64,000 nucleotides of DNA, taken from assembly GCA_006384855.1 (NCBI GenBank), contig VCJN01003588.1, forward strand, positions 1-64,000, given 5' to 3'. The translations under genes were made by a program, and so were the position numbers. Every line of letters begins with the position of its first letter. The stretch's first letter is position 1. Source of the DNA: Tetraselmis striata. Its lineage: Eukaryota > Chlorophyta > Chlorodendrophyceae > Chlorodendrales > Chlorodendraceae. Positions 27,530-40,194 of this stretch are shown in pieces. The notes below the pieces were generated by a model, which was not told where the DNA came from, made no database searches, and saw only the letters and a program-made list of their open reading frames with translations.

Positions 27530-30500
27530 GACAATTTTCCTCACCAACCGACGAATCAGGTGTATCGAGAAAGGAGAAAATACCCAACGTGTGTTCCACA
27601 TTCAGAATGGAGGTGACCAGGAGTCCCCTGAAAGTGCCGTGAGTAGTTATATTTGTGCCGCAAACAAGCTAGCCCCTACTTTGACGATGTCGAGACGCCT
27701 TGCACAACAGAACTACGGGATTTGGGGCAGATTCTAATAGCCAGCAACATGCCACATGCGGAGCTCTTCTACTACTGTGACGACGAACATGTGGTCGAAC
27801 CGGAGAAAGAACACAGGGAAAAAGGAAGATTGTCGTTCGGTGTACCAATGCACTATGTCGCCAGCTCGCCAACTAGAGAGACGAGCCCGATGGACTGTCC
27901 CGGAAGGACTACCCCGGTTCCGGTTCAAGATCCGCAATCGGCCGGGCAACGTAGCAGCCCCAATTTTGCTTCAACACTAGCAGCCAATGCTCCAAATGAC
28001 GCTGCAAAGCCCGAGACAGGGCCTGCTGGACAAGCCGCGGTGTCAGTCGAAAAGAGTCCCGAACCAACCGAGAGTGACACGGAAACCCGCCGATGAGCCT
28101 CCCTCTCCGCAACAATCTTCCAGCCCCGAGCCTATTCCAAAGAAGCCAAGGAAGCGTGCACCGAAAGCAAAGAGCACTAAAACAGGAGAAAGGTGAAGGA
28201 CATGCTAGAAGACCATCTCGGGCCGTGTCTTGTCCACAACCGTGGAGTCGTGGAGCTATACTTCGTTATTGAGATATCTTCAACGCCAGGGCGGATGTAC
28301 CTCCCGGCACACGAATAAAGTATCCTAACTACGAGGGGCGAAGTCACAAGGATCTGTGTCGTCGAAACATACATGGGGGAGTACGACGAGTCCCGGGTTG
28401 ACGACATTGTCAACGTCAGGCTGCACGTCAAACGACCCGAGGCCAAACAAGCTTCGGCCGTGCTATTCGACCCAAAGAAGTTCATCCCTGGCATGATTAT
28501 GCCGCATCGAGATGTCGCTATCCGGAGATACGTGCCGGGCGTCGTCTTCGACCCGTCTTGCGTGTGTGAGCCAATGGTCATGCTTATCAACAATAAGTAC
28601 CAGCTCGACGCCCCGGAGCTGGCGATGAAAGGTAAGCCATCAGTCTACAAAGCTTCGTCGCGCGCATGCACACCCATTCTGAGACTCTTCGCTCGAGGAA
28701 GGCTGACTCGGGAGCGTACGAGATACAACCCGACGCGGGATCCATCAAGATGTACGGCAAAGCTCTGGCTCTCGATGCCATTGCAAAAACCTGCGAGGTG
28801 AGAACGAACCGAGTGTTGCATGTAGCTGCATGTTTGGGAAGCACTTGTACGGGAACACGACAACACACCCACGGCGATTGATGTGTTTATGTAACATGTC
28901 ATCATGGCGAGTACTTCATTCAAACCACGGAGTTGCTACCCCTATCCGACGCTTTCCGTGCGAGAGCGCTTAACGACAAGAACGTTGCAACAATCATGCA
29001 CAAAATTCGGGCGAGTCACTTTTTGCATGTCCATTGAGACCCCTGACCATCCACAAACCTAAATATCTAGAATAACCTAAATACCCAAGCAAATGACTGT
29101 AGGTGACCTCGTTCATATGAACGCGGGGCGTGGTCATGATATTTACTCGGTACTCATGTCGCAATTGTCTATTCATCGACCAAGCCTAGGCTGCTAGGAT
29201 ATCGACAGAAGAGAGAAGACACGTCCAAGTCACGCGATGCGGTATGAGAGATGGACACATACGCGGAGATTAGAGACCCGGGTGACCTGAAGTATGAGCC
29301 ATTCGTGACCGCCGCAGACCACATGAGGGAAGTCTGCCAACGGATCATCAAAGAAGATCTGGTCAAAGGACCACCTGAACGTTCGGTGAACTCGAGCTCT
29401 ATGTTACTACGCCAACCTATCCGACACCTTCGCGAGGTATGTCTAGCTTCCTTTTTGGGAGGGTGGAAAGCTACACATACCGTCCGTAGATACCATATTG
29501 TCACACCGAAGGGGTGATAACCGCCGGCTTGCTGATTGATAGGTGTCTAGGTGCGCAACACAATAATATCAGCAACATCAGAGCGAAGAACACCCTATTT
29601 GACACTGCCGTCGCGTTGAGGAGGACCTACGACAAGTGGGTGGAGGGGCTGAAGAAGAAGGCACCCCACCTGGAACTTAATGAACTCTAGAACGCGGCCT
29701 TCGACGCCTTCATTCACGAGCGGGAGCGTAACGACATTGATTACGGTTCTTGTTGCCTAAAACGAGAGCACATCACCAAAAGTTAGCCGCGCGTGGAAGC
29801 TACTGAAAACCTCCGGGATGGACCTCAACGGACCCGCACTGCCCTTATCGTGGAATCTTTTGAAAGCGGCCGTGATGAACGAAGTCCGAGACCACGTGGA
29901 ACGCCGTGAAGGAGCTGATGGAAGCGTACCGCGACTGCAAGATTTCACATCCAAACGAGAAGGAGGTCAGAGCGGCCCTCGTACAGGTAACCGGAACAAA
30001 AATAGTCAGGCTAATCGGCATTAAGGACGCTTTAGCTCTAGGCGACGTCCCAGTGCCCAAGCACTGCAAGATCCACAGGTGTTTGGAAGCCAAGCTCAGT
30101 CCACGGTGCGCGGGCATATCATGGGACATGAAGGTGGATACCACAGATGCCAATTTTAGGGTTTTCTTGCTGCGCTTACATCTCTACCTCATTGCCCCGG
30201 CGAAGAAAAGTTCTGGAGCCCTAACATTGTAACATGATTTGATTACATAAACCCGTTGCAGTTCGAACTCAAGGTCACCTCCATCCGTTCCCCCTATTCT
30301 CGCAGATCCAAAAATACGCGACACATATCATCCGCAACGACCTCAAGTTCTTCCCTAGGGGCCCAAAGGTCCTTGGCCGGGGTAGTGGTGGCGCCACCTG
30401 CAACCTAATCGAGAAGACGAACCTACAACGCCTTATTTGGGTCGTCGTAGAGGCATGTCGCAAAAAGGAGGAGCATGTGGACTCGGCACCCCTTGTCAAA

Positions 30501-32550
30501 AAACTTGTCAGCCTTGGCATAACATCTCGCCAAGGTGATCCGATACTATGTGGTCGGCTTTCAAGAACTACTGAGGCCAATCAAGTACGTGCCAACTTGG
30601 CCAAACTACACCCTCATTACATGCATAATAACTCGTATGATACCGTTCTCATCGAAATTCTGCCCGAATACATGCTCCCCCCCATGGACAAAACCATGAT
30701 GTAGCACCTCTCCGGTCTCCAAGCGAAGGGTTCGAAGACTAAGATCCACAAACTCAGCGACCCTTTGCAGATCGTTGCGGGAGAACGTGGCACGAGTTTT
30801 TGGCCCAAGCAGGGCGCAAGAGGACGGCCGTTCTCCCGAAAGGCTACAAACGGCTAGCCAATTGCGACGATATCATGTTAAGTTTAACAACGGTAATAAG
30901 TTCCATTAATAGTATGCCATTTCGCCAGTCCGATTGCTTTCGGTGAAATGACTGCCCTGGTTTGCGTGATGACCCTCAACAAGAAACTTCCGAGATGCCA
31001 TGGATGAGATCGCCAAAGACGCCCCTGGTGACATGTCAAGCGTGATCGCAGACACGAACTACGGCGTGGCAAAACCGTCCTCGGGAAAGCCAACGACTGT
31101 TGCGGAAGCACGAGTCCTCGAATTCGACAGGCCTAAACCATGGGGCAAGATTGGGTTCCTCGCCACGCTTGAGTTGGCAGAGTCGAGCGGGGACGGATTT
31201 TCGACACTGGTGGTATGGTTTTTATCAGACCAACATTTTGCTAACGCTAGCTCTGTTTTGCAGAATCATCGTTGGAGCTTAATTGCCCCAGCTGGAGAAA
31301 AACCCGAAGGCGACATTCTAGAGCAAGGGCCCCTCTCGGTCAAACATTGGCAACAGGTGGAACCACCAAGGAGAGCACATAGGGCTATGTTGGCGCGACA
31401 AGCCCGGCGATTCCATACCCCCATGATTCATCAAGCCCGATACCAAAGACTCGCATCGTTATTTCACCAATTTCATCCACGCGCCTTTGCCGGTACGGCT
31501 GCAGTTTCTCCACTAGGGGGGGCCTCTGAACAAGTACCATAAACCAAAGGCTGTTATGAGAAGAATCCTAGATTGGGCCCCCGCGCGAGGTACAATTGTG
31601 GACGTTGCGTGCGGGACACGAACAACACTGGTAGGCACATTGCTTGATCCAATCATGTCATTAACCGCCTGCGAAATGACCCATCACTCATGTTGCGTGT
31701 ACCGACCCGTCCTTGACAGGTCGCAGCTGTCGCAAGGGCGAGGGAGTCTCCCGGAAACGCTCTTCACGTGGTGTTGGTCGACATTTACAATACTCAACTG
31801 GAAAGCGCGACCATCCGGGTGAACGTATGGGAGCACAATCTGCGTATTGAGGACGAGTCAGACCCGCGGCACGTGATTGAGGACTTTCCAAAAAGAGATC
31901 GCGCACCGCCGGTACTTGAAGACACACCCGGGCAGTGACGAGCCCTTTGTCGACTCCCCTTTGCTACTCAAGCTGCCAACCCATCTCAAAAAGGCTCAGG
32001 TCCGCCCTCGAGACGAAGGTACATCGTCCCTTTCCATAGCATCCGATGTTTCCATTTCTACTACCATATTTCCACCGATGTACCACAGATTCCTGTGAAG
32101 ACGACCCACTACTCGTGGGGACATGCATTCTGGACAAAGGCGGAGAGGACGACCCACAGATACCGCCTACGCAAAAGTGTGAATAACCGGACGATGACCG
32201 GCCCCTTCACGCGACTGCGAAGAAGATCAACCTCTCCCAAGCTGAACCCAACCTCAATCCCAAGTCCAAGCCCGACCCCAAGCCCGCTGCACCCGCAGCC
32301 AAGGCCAAGCCCAAAGCCGACTGCAAGCCCGCCGCTCCGAAGGCCAAGTCCAAGTCCAAACAGGCCCTCAAGCCACCCAAGGGTGGGCGTCAGCGCAAGC
32401 CCCCCCCGTGGTGTCCGATGTTATCACAAGAGACTAGAGAAGAAGGACGTTCCGCCAAGAAAGCCGCAGCAGGTACGGCAATGGAAACATTGGAGTAGTA
32501 AGTTACCTGATCTACCGTCCCTCCCATCCCACCCCGTTTCAAATCCAACA
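27530..32550 (+). pseudogene. decayed large coding region, unknown family, methyltransferase-like part
   Basis: About 5 kb of plus-strand sequence with patches of strong coding character and several breaks, at a GC content lower than the host genes. Patches include an acidic/Pro-rich segment with a basic KKPRKRAPKAK stretch (27.7-28.2 kb), a well-preserved segment at 28.37-28.63 kb (VLFDPKKFIPGMIMPHRDVA), others at 28.7-30.6 kb, and a Lys/Pro/Ala-rich tail at 32.2-32.5 kb. At 31.0-31.6 kb, IADTNYGV followed later by GTIVDVACGTRTT resembles motif IV (DPPY) and motif I (FxGxGT) of beta-class N6/N4 DNA methyltransferases in their permuted order. Plausible introns (for example after TCE at 28798) suggest it was once spliced. 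It could be an old mobile-element or virus-derived gene. No protein was reconstructed and the family is not identified. Confidence 0.35.
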
Positions 32551-32764
32551 TAGTTGTAAATGGCACCATTCCGTCGTGCGAATTTCCAACTTGGGCCCAG
32601 CCCCCACTGCTAGAGTCATAGTGGACAAGGTGGCCGGCATCTTGATTTGGTACTTAAATTAGAGAGCCCCTTTCGCCATGCTTTCTCACCTTATATCCTC
32701 AACACAATAACCTGCGAAAAATGGACCGACCTATAAAACAAACTGACACACTGTTGAATGATGA

Positions 32765-33740
32765 TATGGCCCCCAGCCAGCCACCGGGGCCATGCATGGG
32801 CACGGCAGCGACTTCTCGCGTCTCCTGCGGAAAAAAGTACCCGGCAACGACTTCCCGCATCTCCTGCGGACGAGTCATGACCGTCCGCGCGGTGGGGATG
32901 GCCACCGTCCACATGCCCGCGTGAAGATGGCCGAACAAGATCCGTTCCCTGCATTGCATGTGACAGGGAGAGTGCACACCTCATCTTTAAGCCGAGAGTT
33001 GTTGGCATGGTCAAGGTTAAAAATTTCGTGAGCTCCTTTTGCGATCCCGACGCAGTCTCCGCCTCCCGCTCCATTATGTGGGCGTGAGTATCGTTGAGGT
33101 GGCCCGCAGTATAGCCGCATGAAGGCGCCCCCCACGCCTCGCGCATCGCCGCGGCGTAGCTGGCCGACCCATGAAGATCGTTGAAGAAGTGATCGTACGG
33201 GCGGGCGGAAGAAGTTGCGTTGAGGCTGCCTCGACCAAGCACGGACTCAAGATGAGATCAAAGAAACTAGGGGTGGGGATGTTGCTGTCGGAGTTTCGAG
33301 TGAGGAACATGGGGAGGATGTCGTTCATGCAGCCGATGAAGGCGGCATCACAGACATTGCCATGCGGCGGATGCCAACGCCCTTCAATCTAGTGGGGATG
33401 TGAAGCCTGCTACGCGCTTTGACCACTTCATCCTCGCTCAAAGTCCTCCGCCGCGGGGTCAAGATCGTCCGGTTTGTGCAAGAGCTCCGCCAGGAAGTCG
33501 GTAACCATTGGGTTGGTGTCCGTGCCGTGCTGCGTGGAGGGATCAAAAGAGACCCCTAGCACCCGCTCGACCGCCGCAAGGACGGTGGCATCCACCGCGT
33601 GTGCGAAGGCCACTAGCTCGGGCGGGAGGCAAATGCGGAGCCAATAACCCTGCCATGTGTTGCATGCCATGCTTGAGCATGGCCAATGCATGGTAATGCA
33701 GGGCATGGGTGTACCGACGGCTGGCCTTGGCAGAGTAGTT
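32765..33740 (-). mobile_element. fragment of the 53.6-57.4 kb reverse-transcriptase family
   Basis: The minus-strand sequence is clearly homologous to about 54.50-55.44 kb of the intact element. Shared landmarks include LGRGSxNAxSSARxYDHFxND, SGSQKELTxFL and VLGVSFDPST, but frames are broken by stops and indels. Only the part after the RT core is present: both the RT motifs and the C-terminal endonuclease are missing. Same orientation as the 53.6 kb copy. Confidence 0.85.
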
Positions 33741-34196
33741 GCTACTGGTATTGGTACCCGTAGTTCTGCTCAGATGGCCGACGACTTATCACGCGGTACA
33801 AGTCAGTACCCGCACTGCATGTCGCGTCCATCCCCGCCCGAGCGCCTGTAGCCTACAGCGACTTTAGCGACATAGTCGCCACATATAGCCGCTGTACGCG
33901 GTGTATATTTAATCGTTATGGGTGACCGTAGTCGCTAGCTATATGATGGTATATAATCGTTACATATGACGGTGTATACAGGTATCTCCTGTCGCGACAG
34001 CTACTAGCAATATGGCGCGCATACGATGGTTGATGTAGTATGTATGACGCGCACCACCGACATTCAGCGAGCGACGCGACCGACACAGGGCGTCCGCAAC
34101 GGCAGGCCGTGTTCTCACAGCACACGCAGCGCCCCGCCGCTCGACTGCAGCTCTTCTTCCACACCTAACGGCATCGCGCCCAAGGTCGCTCCAAGG
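33741..34196. promoter_or_regulatory. intergenic region upstream of TANGO2 gene
   Basis: No coding frame. Repeated variants of GTAGTCGCTA and GTATATAATCG occur between 33.85 and 34.02 kb, similar in wording to the flank of the first Helitron-like unit (GTAGTCGCTAG). The promoter of the next gene should lie here but no element can be named. Confidence 0.35.
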
Positions 34197-35976
34197 ATGT
34201 GTACCGCGCTGTGCGGTTTCCACGCGCACCCGACGCTCCTCCTGCTCCTCGCAATGAACCGCGACGAGTTTCTGCAGAGGCACGGCGCGCGATGTGGCCC
34301 CCACCCCTTCCCTCTGCCCCCTCCCCCCTCCTTCCACCTTCCTTGCGCCTCATCCGCTTCTCCTTTAATCGCGCCCTCACTTTATAGGTCATTTTTTCCA
34401 ACACTGGCCACACCACTTGGGGTGGCGCCCGCTAAGGCCAATCAACCATTCAGTCCTGTTGCCCGACACGCGCAGGGAGGCGCAGCCCAGCCACTTCTGG
34501 CCAGACGCTTCACCGGAGCTACTAGCGGGCAGAGACGTCGTTTCTGGAGGCACCTGGCTGGGTATAAGCCGCAGTGGTCGCTTCGGCTTCCTCACAAATA
34601 GCAGAGAGGTGCCCCCCCCCCCCCCCCCCCCCCTCCTCTGACAGCCGCCGCTCTGGAAGCTGCCCTTATGTTTCCATGGTGTCCAGCAGCATGGCATGCT
34701 GACTTCTCACGGGTTCCGCATTGGGCAGGGAAATAGCACGCCGGCAGATGACAGCTCCGTAGTAAGTCGCGGCGGTCTGGTGACGAACTTCCTGCTGGGC
34801 TCCGAGACGCCTGAGGCGTACCTGCAGGTGGGGCGTGCGGCACAGCAAGCTGGCCCACGCCTCGCCCTGGCCGCTTGAAAGGGGCCTATAATTGGGGGGG
34901 GGGGAGGGTGCGCTGCGCACCGCCGGTGTGATGCGCCCCCTCCTCCCCCCTAGGGGCTGCATGCAGATTTCTTCCACGACACCGGGCTTGCCTTAAGTGC
35001 CTGCGTGCGGCTCCTGCCAGGGGCTGGACTGCTCGCAGTACAACGGTTTCAATCTGGTAGTCGGGAGTCTCGGCGGCGATGACAGCGGCATGGCCTATGT
35101 CAACAGCAGGGAGTGCTCTGTGCAGGTGCTCAGCCCGGGTGTTCACGGTGAGTGGGGGGCAGCCGCTTGTGCGTGTGGCCTGGCCACGGGGAGGAGCGCA
35201 CGCAGCAGGGCCTCGGTGCTGAGCACGCCTGCCGCTGCTGTCGCGTCAGGTGTTTCCAACGGCCCCATGCACAGCCCGCACTGGCCAAAGGTGGATGCTG
35301 GGAAGGAGGCACTGCGCACATATCTGAGCTCGCTGCCCGGGATCTCAGGTGGACCCCCCCCCCCCCCCCCCCCTTCCACAGGGGGGGGCTTCCTGGGGAC
35401 AGGTGTGATCGGGGGACCTGGCGGGTGCACCATCGGGCCAGCCGCGCCATTTGGTTGCTGCTGACTTGTCGACCCCCCGCAGGTGTCAACCCCAAAGACG
35501 CCGTGCAGCGGATTCTGAGCACCAGGGACGAGTGTCCAGATAGGGACAGGCTGCCGCAGTCGCCGCTAGGGCCTGAGGCAGAGAGCTCCCTCTGCCCAAT
35601 ATTCGTCGAGGAGATGCTTTTAAAGGCATGTCACACCTCTGGGCATTGGCGGTCTCGCAGTGCATGCCGGTCTTTTGAACCACCTGCAAGTGTATGTGCG
35701 GCCCAGCATTCGTGCTGCCCAGTGTACGTGCAAGTGTGTGTTCGGCCCAGCGAACCTGCACCGAGCTTAAACGAGGCGTGCTTGATCTGACGAATGGTGC
35801 CGGTGTTGAAGGGGCGGCCGTACGGGACAAGAAGCCAGATTGTGCTGGCCGTGCAACGTGATGGCCACGTCATCTTTTACGAGAACTACCGCGGCGCCAG
35901 CGGGCAATGGAAGGAAGTGGCACACGACTTTCATATCAACCTTGGTGGCCATCCCAGTACCAAGAACGAGCTGTGA
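34197..35976 (+). CDS. TANGO2: TANGO2/NRDE-family protein, 282 aa, seven exons
   Basis: Member of the NRDE (TANGO2) family; animal members are linked to heme trafficking and lipid metabolism in mitochondria, ER and Golgi. Exons: 34197-34279, 34476-34608, 34729-34827, 35021-35147, 35250-35348, 35483-35625, 35812-35976. They join without a break into 282 residues, close to the 276 of the human protein. Family marks: Cys2 right after Met1; AMNRDEF near residue 20; SGGTWLGIS (about 49-57); YNGFNLVVG; HGVSNGPMHSPHWPKV; and C-terminal YGTRSQIVLAV followed by FYENY. Introns 1 and 6 need GC donors (34280 and 35626), supported by frame and by family sequence on both sides. Introns 2 and 5 have poly-C tracts just after the donor. 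The start is fixed by the conserved Met-Cys. The gene looks intact. Confidence 0.93.
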
Positions 35977-36635
35977 GAAACCATGCATGGTGGGATCGGC
36001 CATCGCTATTTTGCAGCAACTACGCTGGCGGCGGCGTTGCGACGTGCCTACAGTGGTTGAGAGAAGTGTACTCACTATCGTGGCTGAAACGCGATCAATG
36101 CCATCATGTAGTTCAAAGAAGTGTGGCTTTAGTTGAAATGTATCCACATGCTAGCATGCAACTAGTTATATAAAACCTGACGACATAAGGTTGTAACAGT
36201 GAAAAATAAGTATCTCCACTGGAGCACATCAGCGGCTAAAAATAGGGGCTGGCCTGCGATCGCCATGTAATTTCATTCAGCGCTGGCAGTTTGCCCGGTT
36301 TTACAAATAAAGGTAACAAGTGATCGCGAGCTGCAGAAAGGCGGTATAGCACAGCCACGGCACAGCCACCTCACGCCCTGCGGCGCCCTGTAGTCCCGGG
36401 CGTTGACCAGTGATGTCGGCGGGGATTACGACCGAGGCGGCGAGGCGGGCCGTGATACTGATACGGGCCCCGAGTACCGGCTGACCCACCCACTCGCACA
36501 CGACAGATTTTGCAGCGCGGCATTGCTGAGGTCGGGTGGCGCTGGGGTGGGCAGTCGTGGTGGTGGTGGCGGCGTCCCACTTGGCGGGGAGCCGCAGTCG
36601 TGAGCAGTAGCGGTATTTATCTGTGATCTTAGGCT
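35977..36635. other. TANGO2 3' UTR and intergenic DNA
   Basis: AT-richer sequence after the stop codon, with TGTAA at 36192. The stretch 36.30-36.60 kb is GC-rich but carries no supported gene on either strand. Confidence 0.45.
36192..36196 (+). terminator. candidate polyadenylation signal TGTAA
   Basis: TGTAA about 216 nt after the TANGO2 stop codon, matching the green-algal UGUAA signal; inferred from position. Confidence 0.5.
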
Positions 36636-37254
36636 GCATTTCATTTTCGACCGTAACCGTAGTCGCAAACATTTGTACGGGTACTAATATGCTCGTAGGA
36701 ACCGCAAATTCGGCATGTTTACGGTTGCGGCCGGCACCGTGAAATGTGACATCCCAGTATCCGAAGTTATTTTCCTCGTCGCCCTCGCACTCGTCCTCCT
36801 CGTCCCCTTCGTCCTCGTTGCCGCCGTCCTCGTCCTCAACCTCATCCTCCTGATCGCTGTCCTCGGTGCTCTCGTTGTTACCCCGCACGGCGCGGTCAGC
36901 CAATCCACCTCCAGGCCCAACCTGCTCTCCGTTATCCTCGTCCGACCAGAATTCGTCGTCATCCATGCCCGTAGCGCCTGGAAGCGGGGCTTGCGGCCGC
37001 GGCGGCTCGCGGTGGGGGGGGGGGGGGGGGGGGGGGTGGGCATCGCGAGCAGTAGCTTGGGAGTGTTGTAGCCTGATGAGCACCCAACACGGCACGATGT
37101 GGGCGGGCGACTGGCAAATGAGCCAGATCAGTGACGTTTGACCGCACCCCCTCAGTCCTGTGAGTTCAAACGCTCAAACGGCCCAGCATCAGCACGCCCT
37201 GGCGCCCGGGCTGGTGCCGAGCCGAGCAGCAAGCTGGGCGCCGCCTGGCCCATG
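36636..37254 (-). repeat. dispersed repeat, inverted copy of 63.3-63.93 kb
   Basis: The reverse complement of this stretch matches 63301-63931 closely: CAGTCGCCCGCCCACATCGT, the acidic coding-like patch (DDDEFWSDEDN versus DDDLWADEEN) and GCAACCGTAAACATGCCG. On the minus strand a frame reads MDDDEFWSDEDNGEQVGPGG followed by Asp/Glu-rich sequence. The other copy is interrupted by stops, so this is better called a mobile repeat carrying an acidic ORF than a host gene. A G tract lies at 37015-37036. Confidence 0.75.
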
Positions 37255-37485
37255 TTGAGATATCAAGCTCGAAAAAAGGTGCACTTCGGACTTCATCCGA
37301 GATATATATATATATATTGTAGAGCTTGTATACGCGTCTGAACCGGGCTGAGGACCACATGTGAGGATATATCCTATACCCTCACTAGCCCTAATCATCA
37401 TAGCACATTAGGCGCCCACCGCGCGCCCGTCAGATGACGGGCTGCGCCCGCGCCCTGTCGGCCACATCGCGCCGCTTGATATATC

Positions 37486-39481
37486 CCGGGGTGCGATACT
37501 TTACGGCTTGCTTCAGCACCCGCGGCTACATGGCCTGATCCCTTTTTTCCAGATGTTGTACGATCGCCCTAGCGACCTGTACTACTACGCGACGGATGAT
37601 CCCGGTACTTTGCGCGCCACCCTACAGTCTCGTACGGGTGTACGCCAGGGTGATGTCCTGGCCCCGCTATACTTCTGCCTCGCTATCGCGGGCCCAGTGC
37701 AAGCGGTTGTGGCTCGTACCGCCGCTGATACTTTTTGCCAGAGTTTTGCGGATGATTGCGGCGCGGCCACTGCCGCGGCCCACGTTCCGCGCGTTTTCGA
37801 CGAGTACTGCGCGGAGCTTTCCAAAGTCGGACTGGTGGTACAGGACAGTAAGACGCGGTACGTTCGTCACCCCGGCGACAGCGAGTCCGAGTTGCGGACA
37901 GTACGGGAGAAGTTGGCCCCGGGAGGATTTCGGACCCCGGCCGATGATCCTGTCCAGGATGGCGCCGTGTACCTGGGTGCTCCTATTAGCCATTACCCCG
38001 AGTGGATGACCGGCGCGTTGGGGCGGCGCCGGGAGGCCCACGCCAAACTGTTGGAGCGCATCGCCTCCTTTGGCACGTCAGGATACGGCTGCCACCATGG
38101 GGCCATGCGGTTGCTGGTCGTATGCGCGGTGCGGCAGAATGGCTTCCTCAACCGCATGATGCCGCCGTCGGAGCTGGACCCTTTCTTGGAGGCCGTGGAC
38201 GCCGCCAACATTTCGGCTGCGTTTTCGCTGCTTGGCCTGGACGCTTGCGACCAGTCTACACCGCGCATGGAGGCTGCAATCGTTCAGATGAGTATGCCCG
38301 CGGATTTTGGCGGTCTGAATCTGGCCTTGCTACAGTCCGAGGCCCCTGCGGCGTTTTATTCTGCGCAATCGGTTGTCCTGCCAAAGCTGGTACGGGAGTA
38401 CGGGCCCGCCCTTGGCCCCTTATACGAGGCGGTCCGCGCCGAGGTGTCGTCCGTGGCTACGAGTGCTTTGCCATGGGCGCGTGAGACGCGCCGCGTGTAC
38501 GAGACTGTACGGGCCCTAACCACGTTACCGCAAGAAGATGTGCGGCGCGCACGCGCGGCGTATGGGCACGCCCACGAGATCTTCGAGTTACTTACGGTCA
38601 GTAATGCTACGACCACCGCTGCATCGGATCCAGCAGCTGGTACTACGACCCGTACGGGTACGAGCACTAGCGGAGGATTGCGCGTCACCACATCTCCTTT
38701 TACGGCCACTCCTCTTGGAGTTGGTACTGGTGAGGCCGCCTCTGCTGCCCAGCAATTGCTTCCTATCGGTGGTACGAGTACTGCCAATACCGTTACTACA
38801 TGCGCTTTTGTAGCTCTGAAGATACCGTCGCCGGGCGAATTAGTGGCACACCCTCCGTCAGCAGCCACTGTTTCCCTCCCAGAATCGCTGCCAGGTTCTA
38901 CTGCTCCGCCCTCGGGTACGGGTTCGGGTGCGACCTCCGATGATCAACCCACGACCATGGTTGTCCAACGCCACCTCAGCCGTGCGATTCGCTTGCGTGA
39001 CTTCGTGGCCCTCGATCTCAGCTTCCAACGTACTGGTGCAGCGGCCTCGCGACTTGATACCCTGCGCATGTACAACGCGTGCGGGCCGGGCTCCCTATCG
39101 CTTTTCCAGTCGGATCACGAGTCCGCCCGCAAGATTCCCCATGCTGCTTATGCGGCCGCCGCTGCGCGGGTACTGGGCCTTTGCCCGCGCGGACGTTCCG
39201 CGCTTGTCACTTGCCCTGGCCCAACGTGTGGTATTGATCCCTTATGGCTTCGCTCTACGGATGGCTCGAACCGGAGCGCTACGGATTTCATCGTGGATCA
39301 TCTACCCATATGCCCCGTAGCGAACTACAAGCACCGCATGCATACCGCTTTGAAGAATCTGTGGGCATCTGTGGCAATTGATGCGGGGGCGGTGCTTGAC
39401 CGGGACCGCTCGGGAGCCGGCGACTTGACCCTTGAGACGAGTGGGCTGCGCCAGCGGACCGCTCGCGGCCGTCGGACCTGA
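37486..39481 (+). pseudogene. LINE reverse transcriptase, 5'-truncated reading frame
   Basis: About 664 codons starting at the insertion junction. RT motifs B (RQGDVLAPL) and C (FADDCGA) are present; motifs 0 to A are absent through truncation. Residues from about 350 to 480 are rich in Ser, Thr, Ala and Pro and look like a linker. The frame ends just inside the expected endonuclease domain, whose remaining part continues in another frame at about 39460-40032 (PFVVEDRGRLGKSALTVVYI). Unrelated in detail to the 53.6 kb RT, so two LINE families are present. Confidence 0.8.
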
Positions 39482-40101
39482 CGCTGGCGGGGTGGGGAGG
39501 GGCAGCGTGCGATTACATGATCGACTTCGCGTGCGTGTCCTCCACGACTCCCACCTGGAGCAACGACCCCCGCTGGTGCATCCCGGGAATCGCGGCGACC
39601 GAGGCGGAGCATGCTAAGTTGGCAGCGGACCGGGCGTCCTCCGCCCCAGTGCAGGGTGCTCACCGGTACTACCCTTTTGTGGTTGAGGACCGCGGCCGAC
39701 TCGGGAAGTCCGCTTTGACTGTGGTCTACATCTTCGCGGTGCTGTTGGCTGTGCGAAACTTCCCTGGCGGTCCTTCCGCCCCGACCTCTTGCTTTCTTCG
39801 TGGTCAATCCGTTCAGGCACTTCGAAACTTTGTCGCCGGCCAACCTGCTGATGAGTTCCGCCGTCACCTGTCGCGCACACGGCGGGGGCTGTTGCAGCGG
39901 GTCTCGGCTTGCGTGCATGGTACCCTGGGCGGCATTCTCTCTGCCGGTGTGCAGATGGCCAAGTCTGATGCGTGTGCTCGTGCCCACTCTGCGTCTTCTC
40001 ATGTTACTGCTTCCACCCCGCAGTCGCTGTAGAGGACCTTTCTGATTGCCTTTTATTTTGGTGATTTCCGATATCGCCTTCTGCTGCTAGCTCATGTAAA
40101 T
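37486..40101 (+). mobile_element. 5'-truncated R2-like LINE inserted in the 5' LTR
   Basis: Non-LTR element whose coding frame is open right from the left junction, starting within the reverse transcriptase before motif B (GVRQGDVLAPLYF) and including the catalytic FADD. A thumb-like region, then a long Ser/Thr-rich linker, then a C-x4-C...H-x4-C cluster (CPGPTC, DHLPIC) and a KHRMH stretch follow. Next comes DLTLAGWGGAACDYMIDF, which fits the PD-(D/E)XK restriction-like endonuclease of R2-type elements. A stop at 39479-39481 and the downstream frame (continuing to 40032) show one frameshift between RT and endonuclease parts. Truncation at the 5' end with target duplication is typical of target-primed reverse transcription. 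The 3' UTR is 40033-40101, with no poly-A tail. Confidence 0.85.
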
Positions 40102-40194
40102 ATATATCAGGCACGGCGCCTGTCGGCCTGTAATCAGAATATACCTGACCACCACCATAGCGGAATAGCCACCACCAGCGCACATTCCCTCACA

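Larger units (their letters stand above)
37360..40194 (+). repeat. 5' LTR, split by a LINE insertion
   Basis: The LTR occupies 37360-37485 and resumes at 40102-40194; the intervening sequence is the LINE. The pieces together equal the 212-bp 3' LTR. About six mismatches lie in the first part and none were seen in the second. The short duplication ATATATC flanks the insertion (37479-37485 and 40102-40108). Confidence 0.88.

Noticed and set aside
36301-37095. 264-codon minus-strand frame as a host gene
   Set aside because: The acidic part is a dispersed repeat with a broken second copy at 63.3-63.9 kb, and the C-terminal part lacks any domain or splice support.
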